Shown here in pieces: positions 57,213 through 64,000 of a stretch of 64,000 nt of DNA. The DNA comes from Plasmopara viticola. Lineage: Eukaryota > Oomycota > Peronosporomycetes > Peronosporales > Peronosporaceae. A model generated the notes under the pieces. The model saw nothing but the letters and a program-made list of their open reading frames with translations. It searched no databases and was not told the origin of the DNA. The stretch covers positions 186,001-250,000 of the forward strand of contig MBPM02000023.1 of NCBI GenBank assembly GCA_001695595.3, written 5' to 3'. A program made the position numbers and the translations under genes. Position 1 is the first letter of the stretch, and every line of letters starts with the position of its first letter.

Positions 57213-59060
57213 TTAGCGGTTCAACCTGATCAGTTCCGAGCTCTCGACCAATCCAAAACCGCAGCGACATGAAGAGAAAACTGTGACCCTTCCTTGTTTG
57301 CAAACAACATTTGCAATTGTCCCACCCATGTTACCTCGAAAGTCAATGACAACATATTCTTTAGCAGCAAGCGCAGCATATTTTCCACCGGTCGCGAATC
57401 GGGAGATATGCTCGCCTATCTTGTCGCCATTCACACGCAATTCGATCCCCCATCAAAGACTTCCAAACAAAAAGAATGCAGTCTCTCCATCGATGCGCTG
57501 ACTGCGTTGACAGAGCGAAGCAGGGAACACTCTCGACAGTTCGGAGCATATGTAACACGTGCTCGTCGTGTGAAGCGCAAGAGCAGCCATAAACTGATGC
57601 TGAAAAGCAGTTGTTTTGGGGAAGTCGTATTCGCGGACAACGGATTGTTTTGAACAGAAGCAGACGTACTTCCAATCGCTTTCCGGACCAGCTCAACAAT
57701 GATGTAGGATTTACATGTTCACGACGAGGAAATAGCCACTTGAAGTAGTATCTCTCAGCCAAGGGGGACATAAACTTTACATAATACCATCTTCAAATAC
57801 AATACCGGCCTTCTTTAACCTTGTAAAGCATTGATATCCATTGTCACTCAAATTTTGCACCAATGGCTGACAGGCGGGGTCGTCGACCAGACACATGGTG
57901 AGAAACGTTTGATGATCGGGATGGGATGATGTTCTGTGGTTACTTCCAAAACAACAAGCCAATTGGTCCACAAAGGCCTCTAACATGTAATATGCCAGCA
58001 AATCGTGCTCGGTTGGACGTGCCTTTCTAAATTGCGTGTAAATTGAGTTAACAGAAACGCGCAATGAACTAATATGCCCGTTGCACTCTCGTATGATCAC
58101 CTCCGAAAGTATGGGCAGTCGCAAGCTTGCCGACAATCCGTTGTCCAAGTTTAAGAGTTCATGCGCCTCGTCATCACGATTAAAAAGTCATCTCTTGTCA
58201 GCATCCAAGAAATGATGTTGCAGGCAACAGGGCTAGAAGCAGCATCTGTCTCGAGCAAATGCGTCGCAGAGATGATGAACTAAACATGGGTCGGCAATTA
58301 GGTCGCTGAGCCCTAAATAAGTCGAGTCCATTCCAAATCTTTATACTATCGTTGGCAATTATACATCATTACGATGCACAGCTTGTCTTCGGGTACTGAA
58401 CATTTTTTACCACGAACATCGACCCCATGGTTGAAGAAAATGGTAGTCGCATCTTCTGAGGCACTATCGAACGTGATCGGTAGATGGCGAAAGTCAGGAT
58501 TTTGACGAGCAAACATCGCCAGAATTGAAATTCCCAGATGCCGCTGGCGCTGAAAGGGGCACGAAGCTGGATTCGATGATCGCACTATAGAGCTTCAACA
58601 TCAGTGTGTCGCGTGAAAGGTGAGGCAGCTCCACATTCAGTCCATCAGCAATTGTCGAAACAGCGGATAAGAAATGTGCGGAGAGTTGACCGGATGTGCA
58701 TGCTCCGGAGCCACACCCAGCACGTAAATCTGTCTCAACTGTGGTGTGGGCATATTGTTTTCTTCCAGTACGTCCTCCAGCGAATCCTCTGCTTGTAGCT
58801 CCTGCTCCCCCTTCATTAGCGCTTCGATCAAAGCCGTCATCTCGCCCTTCTCGAGCTTCTTCACATCGTCTGATCGGCTCGACAGCCACGCATTGCCCCG
58901 CGACTTCGCCAAGATGAGCTGCAGGTTCTTCGGATCGACATTTTTCAGGATCGGGTTATCCGACTTCTTCTTAATCGCCTCCTTCAAGTGTCCAACCAAG
59001 AGGGTATCGTCGAAGTCGATAAAAGGCGCGCTTTCGGCGACACCAACGATGGCACAGTAA
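57213..59060 (-). pseudogene. Crinkler (CRN) effector pseudogene
   Basis: All parts of a CRN protein are present in order but in broken frames. The N-terminal header is YCAIVGVAES then LVGHLKEAIK, the LFLAK-type motif is LQLILAKSRGNAWL (58890-58935), and an HVLVVVP-like IYVLGVAPEH is near 58700. A P-loop NTPase region follows (APAASG near 58535, then LPITFDSASEDATT and KLCIVMM). The C-terminal nuclease-like domain has RVNGDKIGEHISRF, KYAALAAKEYVVIDFRG and CRCGFGL (57230-57440). CRNs are secreted oomycete effectors that act in host cells. Here the usual start Met is missing, the P-loop is frameshifted at the GK[ST] position, and at least four frame changes occur, so no product is expected. Confidence 0.88.
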
Positions 59061-60050
59061 AGCAGAAATTTCTGGCGTACTTAAGCGAAAAAGAAGGCGT
59101 GCCACATCGACTTTTAACAAGTAAGTGATGAGACGCCACGCGTTGTGAAGTATCCACTAAGATAAGACTCTGCCGGTGTCATGTTCTATTGCTTTTATCG
59201 ATATAGTTCGGCCGAGCGATTCTTAAGTACCCTGAGATCCAAAAGACGTTGTATACGCTTTCAAGTCGTCAACAAGTCGCGTCGTCAAAAGCCGAAAGAA
59301 GGTTTCAGGATTGTTCTCGCTGGTAAATCACGAGAAATTGCCGGCGTGCTGCTTTAGGTATTCCTATTAAAATCCGATATTGTCTATCTTTGGTGTATGT
59401 CAGTCAAATTTCGAATTTGTTAGTAGTTCAAAAAGCATTTTCTGTTATAGCCCTAGTTTTACAGCTAAAGGATATATTTATCACAATACCACAGGCAATA
59501 GCTGCGTAATCACCGTAATCCTTTTCACACAACTCGCAACCTAATCATCACCAGCTCTAAGTCTGGCATGTAAGTTCTCTTTCTCATCGGACATCAAAAT
59601 CGATGGCGCCAAGTAAATCGTTAGCACATTCCTGCATATTATCGATGGTCCTTAATTCATAAATTATACAATATTGCGACTGCACGAGTGTCTTCTTCAT
59701 CGACAAGCAAAGCACCGGTTTTACTAAATGCTGCTGCAGGGTCGACAGCAGCAGAATCCTGTGTGACGACGTAGACCTATTTTCCTCTAATTTTACGACC
59801 TTCTATCACTCTATTCAACACGCTCGAGTCTAATTTAGTCAAAGAGCGGTCCAACAATAGCTTGCTGAAACGAAGGACCAAGGATAGCAATTTCGCATCC
59901 TCCGAAAAGGCAGTTGTAGACTGGTGCTAGCAACGAAATTAGCATCCAGCATTATTGACCGAAGCTCAGTCTTCAGCATTACACAAGGCCATTCTTGTCT
60001 TGAAGTATTGAAAGCCGACCCAGGAGTATAAGCGACGTGGTCTTTTGTAA
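59061..60050. other. Stretch without a recognisable gene
   Basis: Only short frames. The right end should hold the promoter of the ankyrin gene. I see no repeat or RNA gene. Confidence 0.45.
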
Positions 60051-60639
60051 ATGCCGTCCGACACACCGCTTCACAAAGCAGCACACAATGGCGACAAAGG
60101 CGCGTGCTTACAGATTCTAGAGGAGAAGTCGGTAGATGTTAATGCACCAGGGGCTGGCGATCGACGAGCGCTTCATCGCGCAGCAGGAGGCAATCACGCA
60201 GAATTGTGTACACTGCTGCTGGATAAAGGCGCTGAAATTGACGGGGTATACGTCGATGTAGCATAGCAATTGATCGTTTTTGTGCTGACTATGATCTGTT
60301 GGTTTTACGACATTCCAGGCGGATAAAAGTGGTCGAACAGCACTACATTGGGCGTCTATCAGTGGTCACAAAGAGGCGACACTTTTGTTGTTACAAAAGG
60401 GAGCGAACATTAATGCAGAGACTACAACCGGAATGACGGCACTTCACGGTGCAGCTGAGGGCGGGAAAGTAGAAATTGTTAGACTGCTGATGGAACAAAA
60501 GGCGGATTCTTCCAAGAAAGACTCAACTGGCAAGCTGCCGTTTGACTACGCAATGGATGGCAAGCACAAAGCCGTAGTTAAAGTGCTAAAGGACATGGGA
60601 GATGCCGCCGCTCAAAGTGCCTCCTGTATTATTCAATAG
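60051..60639 (+). CDS. Ankyrin-repeat protein with a C-terminal CaaX box
   Basis: Exons 60051-60245 and 60319-60639 are joined in phase 0 across a 73-bp intron (GTATAC...TTCCAG), giving 171 residues. It is nearly all ankyrin repeats (about four to five): DTPLHKAAHNGDK, RALHRAAGGNHAELCTLLLD, RTALHWASISGHKEATLLLL, MTALHGAAEGGKVEIVRLLM, then KLPFDYAMDGKHKAVVKVL. The intron sits between repeats two and three, in an AEIDG|ADKSGRTALH context. The protein ends in Cys-Ile-Ile-Gln, which fits a CaaX prenylation signal and would anchor it to membranes. The fold resembles gankyrin-size proteins but there is no specific evidence of proteasome function. Partner unknown. Confidence 0.85.
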
Positions 60640-60724
60640 CTGTGCGGAATTTCATACAATTATAATCCAACCCGCATACTATTTACCGCTTTAAAGCTCA
60701 TAAAATCGGTCTGCGCACCATTTT

Positions 60725-62299
60725 CTACGTACACCAATCATTCTTGTGATAAAGTTTGCCCTTGATGCTGAGCTTGGCTGCGTTTCGCGACCGTCGCTTG
60801 CCACTGGCCTTTTGGCGTGCCTGCCGGTCGCGTTGCACACGCTGCTTGATGATTTCACTTTCCACAGCAAATGCATCTAGTGCATTCTCATCGACATCAT
60901 TCCCATAGTCTTTATTTGATTCTTCGGCCTGATCCTCAAGTGCTGTGGCTGCCATCCCAGTTTCAACTTTTCGTACTTCCTCATTGTCATCCTCATCCTC
61001 GCCTTCCTCCTCAGTGCTTGCATCGTTAGTATTGTCACTTTCGTCACCAATTTGGTGGGCTGAAAAAATTGAAAGCTGCCATTCAATAATTCGCGATATA
61101 ACAACTCTCAGCCTTTGCATCATGTGATTCAAATTTAGCAAAACAGCATCTTACATCATGCACTTTTTCACCAAACTCGTTGCCAAAACCACTTGCTTCC
61201 ACAACCTCGTCCAGTCGAACGTGTTCATCTGCGACAATATCCTGTAGCTTCGGAACACGCTACAATCATAAAGTAAAAGCGATATGAAAAATCGAATCTA
61301 TTATTCGTCATATTAGCATCCTCACTTACATCAGGAATGTAGGCACCGCCTTGCAAACGCGAGAAAAATTTAACGAGTCCGTGCACATCACGATCAAAGA
61401 GCCTGGGAGCAGAAAAAATGTCACAAAGCATCCTCCTACGACGAGATGTAGACTGCACTTACTCAGCAGCATTTGGGTGCGACGTTGAAATCATTTGGGG
61501 AAAGTCAATCATGGTGATTTTACCATCGTCGCCGACCATGATATTAAATTCGTTAAAATCACAGTGGACCAGCCCATACTCAGCCAATCGCACCACAATA
61601 AACATTGACATGTCATAGACATCTTTTGAGTTGGCAAGGCGGCGCACTTGGTTAAGAGGGTAGCCATCTACCAGGCTCATGCAAATTGCATGGCGATTGC
61701 AGTCAATTGGCGTCGGCGTCGGAAAATCACGGTCAAAAAGAGCCTAGAACGGCAGCAATGCATGCGTTAAATAATTCTAGTCAAATATCCCACCAGCACC
61801 GCCTTACCTTCAAGAAGGCATACTCCTTCATTGCCGAAAGACGCGACATGTAGAACCAACTGACTGACTTACGGTTCTTGAGGTAGTCTCGCTTTGACTT
61901 GACAGCACGAAACGATGTGCGTCCGAGGCGATGAAACTTGATAGCTACCTCAGTGCCGTCCTCCTGCGTAGCTAAATAAATGTCGGACTCTTTGCCGACG
62001 CCAATTTGGCGGCCTAAACCCGTTATGTGACCGCGTTGCAAGAAAACACGCAGCGCCAGAAAATCGTATCCACTGTATGTCAGACGGTAGCCATCGTATG
62101 CGTTGCCGTCGTGCGCAATGAGCTTATTGCGAAGCAAATGCGACAGAATTTTTTGCACGCCGCCATGGCGTAACTTAGCAATGCTAGTAATCAACTCCAC
62201 GGGCACCACCTCATGATTCTTCATTCCCATCTCAATGGCTGTGAGCACACGGAAGTGCTCTTTAGTCAGGTAGCGCATGGCAGTCACGTCGAGCTTCAT
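60725..62299 (-). CDS. RIO2 atypical protein kinase (five exons)
   Basis: Proposed exons are 61808-62299, 61463-61743, 61330-61402, 61172-61259 and 60725-61059, giving 422 residues. RIO2 features are the N-terminal winged helix (MKLDVTAMRYLTKEHFRVL...), the nucleotide loop IGVGKESDIYLA, the catalytic-lysine region VAIKFHRLGRTSFR, the catalytic loop LVHCDFNEFNIMV and the metal-binding MIDFPQMIS. An acidic linker and basic tail (KRRSRNAAKLSIKGKLYHK) follow. RIO2 is an ATPase/kinase needed for late 40S maturation in the cytoplasm. Introns 1-3 have GTAAG(G/T) donors. The fourth is uncertain: a GTAAGA donor at 61154 would break the frame, while GTGAAA at 61171 keeps it. Confidence 0.92.
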
Positions 62300-62377
62300 G
62301 GTGTCCAGCTATGTTCTACCCAGTCAAAATTTGAACAGTGCATGGTACATACCGGTAATTGTAGATTATACATATCT

Positions 62378-62447
62378 CTCTTGTTGATTTATGCTACATA
62401 TTACTCTTGTTGATTTATGCTACATTACACTCTTGTTGATTTATGCT
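62378..62447. repeat. 26-bp tandem repeat upstream of RIO2
   Basis: Units start at 62378, 62404 and 62430, each with CTCTTGTTGATTTATGCT. It lies about 80 bp upstream of the RIO2 start codon, inside the likely promoter or 5' UTR. Confidence 0.8.
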
Positions 62448-64000
62448 TCTTCACAAATCGAAAAGTCCGTTGCACCATGACCAAAATTTAACTTAACATG
62501 AGTCTTCAAGACTTTTTCTACGAAAAGTTGGTTCGGTGCCAAATAGACAGCAAAGAGAGCTGTCAGTTTCCAAGTCCACAGTCAAGTAACACGTTCACCT
62601 CTGAAAGTGGGTGTTTATGCATGTATCGTTGCACGGTTGACCTTATTATATAGTGAAGAAAGTGCCACTTTCCGTGCAAAATTAAAGAACAGAAAGTCGG
62701 TGACAATTATAAACTTCACACCAGGTCATTCTTTTCCTTTTTGGCGAAATTGACAACAGCAGACATGAGCTCAATTTTGTGTTTTTCTTTCTCTAATGGT
62801 CGGGAGCTCGATGGTGGGTGTCGGGACACCAAATCTAAGTATACATTAATGAAGTAATGAGATTCTGCAAGTTTCTGAGCCAAGGAGCGACGTATTTCTG
62901 ATAAAAGAACGATCCAAGACACCTCTGTCTTGAGTGGACGATGTATTTATTTATTTATTAAAAACATCACCACTCAGACACTTTGAGCTCTTGTTAGTAG
63001 TTTCGATATTTTAAGATTAAGTGGCCCCAGCACATTTGGCAGTACCGCCAATTAAAGATTTAGGATGCCGGGACTTACACGCTAAGACTTAGCTGTTTCT
63101 AGCGCGGTATATCATGAGCTATTTGACAATTCCCGGAAGCGAATTGCGTACCTCTCTTCGCACCAATGTATTTTGGTTAGTGGGCGTTCCAGTCTACCTA
63201 GCTATTTTTACACTCACTTCGGGTGCGGGCTTGCAGGATAGTCTCACTTTCTAGACGTGATTGCTCCGTCACTCTAGTGATCTGTCTCTGGCTACCTAAT
63301 CTAAGAGATTAAATTACCAAGACTCACGCGTTGGCACTAAGCTGTCTTTAGCGCGGGACAATGGTAGCTATTGAAGAGGTGTTCAGCCCACACAGCTGTT
63401 ACACACACAATTAAGTAAAGTAGTCTTACTTTCTGAATATGACTGCTCGTCCACCATTGTGGTATGTCTCCAGCTGCCCACTTTCGTACCAAGTGCCTCT
63501 CAGTCCTGGGTCGAGCTATTAATTACTCAAGCTACAGGGTTGGCTTCCGCCAAGAATTCGGGCGTACTAGCTGTGCTACGTCGACTAGTTGAACTGTCAT
63601 TTATCTTAATGGATAAGGCTCCTTTGTCAGTCACGGAGTCATTTGTGACGCCAAAAAAGTAAGCTCGTATCGCATTCCATTTGCTCCAAGCGAAGCTATG
63701 TTACTTTTAGCTTGTTATTTTCTACGGTTGTATTACCTGGTGTGTCTCGGGGATCTATGTTGCCTGCTTGTAGCGCTTGTTGTCGCACTTGGTACACTAT
63801 GTTGTGGCTTGCGGATCTATTAATCCACAATTCAAAGCTGTGATGGCAGCAGATACTGCCAGCAAGATTTGGCTACCCACTGGAAGGGGCTTACAAGATA
63901 ACGTCACGTCTGTCGTTGGGACTTTTCCTGTGAATAGTTCGCCATCCCATATCGATCTCGGCCAATACTTTCCCAGGCCATTTCTTTTAAGGTGGGGTCC
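62448..64000. other. Stretch without a recognisable gene
   Basis: Short frames only. The plus frame 63459-63662 (67 codons) is protein-like and overlaps the end of a diverged tandem duplication. It may belong to a decayed transposon that continues past the window edge. Confidence 0.4.
63067..63481. repeat. Diverged tandem duplication (units ~165-235 bp)
   Basis: Unit A (about 63067-63300) and unit B (about 63318-63481) share GACT.AC.CG, TTAGC.CGG, AGTCT.ACTTTCT and GTCTC.(G)GCT.CCC in the same order. Unit B lacks some internal sequence. A fragment like the middle of unit A (GGGCTT.CA.GATA) recurs near 63888, suggesting more decayed units. Confidence 0.6.

Noticed and set aside
1..64000. tRNA, rRNA, CRISPR arrays, intact LTR retrotransposons
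   Set aside because: None seen by eye; the window is eukaryotic, and no clear paired LTRs or tRNA A/B-box pairs stood out.

Overview
The window looks like a nuclear segment of an oomycete (Peronosporales; a downy mildew or Phytophthora relative). The evidence is a decayed Crinkler (CRN) effector gene, short introns of about 75 bp, intron-poor genes, a SHAQKYF-class Myb factor, and small islands of housekeeping genes separated by long, decayed, repeat-rich stretches. The species cannot be fixed from sequence alone.

Layout. 1-8.2 kb is decayed sequence with a short LINE-derived element, a 128-bp foldback and a dead PDI-P5 gene. 8.2-12 kb holds an intact secreted purple acid phosphatase bracketed by two LINE-derived elements whose 3' ends both face it. 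12-20.5 kb is decayed, with a near-perfect 31-bp-arm hairpin. 20.5-23.9 kb has a third element just downstream of cysteinyl-tRNA synthetase. 27.3-31.4 kb carries a small hypothetical gene, a Myb factor and a TTC33-like TPR gene. 31.4-37.6 kb is decayed and includes a duplicated scrap of the DDX55 helicase tail. 37.6-41 kb has a divergent pair, a kynurenine/cysteine-conjugate aminotransferase and a DDX55/Spb4-type helicase, with only 49 bp between the reading frames. 41.4-57.1 kb is AT-rich and appears to be a decayed integrated DNA virus or Polinton-like element. It has a broken family-B DNA polymerase and several unrecognised viral-like genes, and is itself interrupted by a LINE-derived element. 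57.2-59.1 kb is a CRN pseudogene. 60-62.3 kb has an ankyrin protein ending in a CaaX box and a RIO2 kinase. 62.4-64 kb is tandem repeats and decayed sequence.

Functional themes. DDX55/Spb4 (60S maturation) and RIO2 (40S maturation) are both ribosome-assembly factors and CysRS is translational; nothing suggests these genes are co-regulated. The most unusual features are (1) a family of internally deleted non-LTR retrotransposons: three ~1.15-kb copies sharing one deletion, with clean 11-13 bp target-site duplications, and two 0.24-0.32-kb copies sharing further deletions; and (2) the decayed viral region with PolB.
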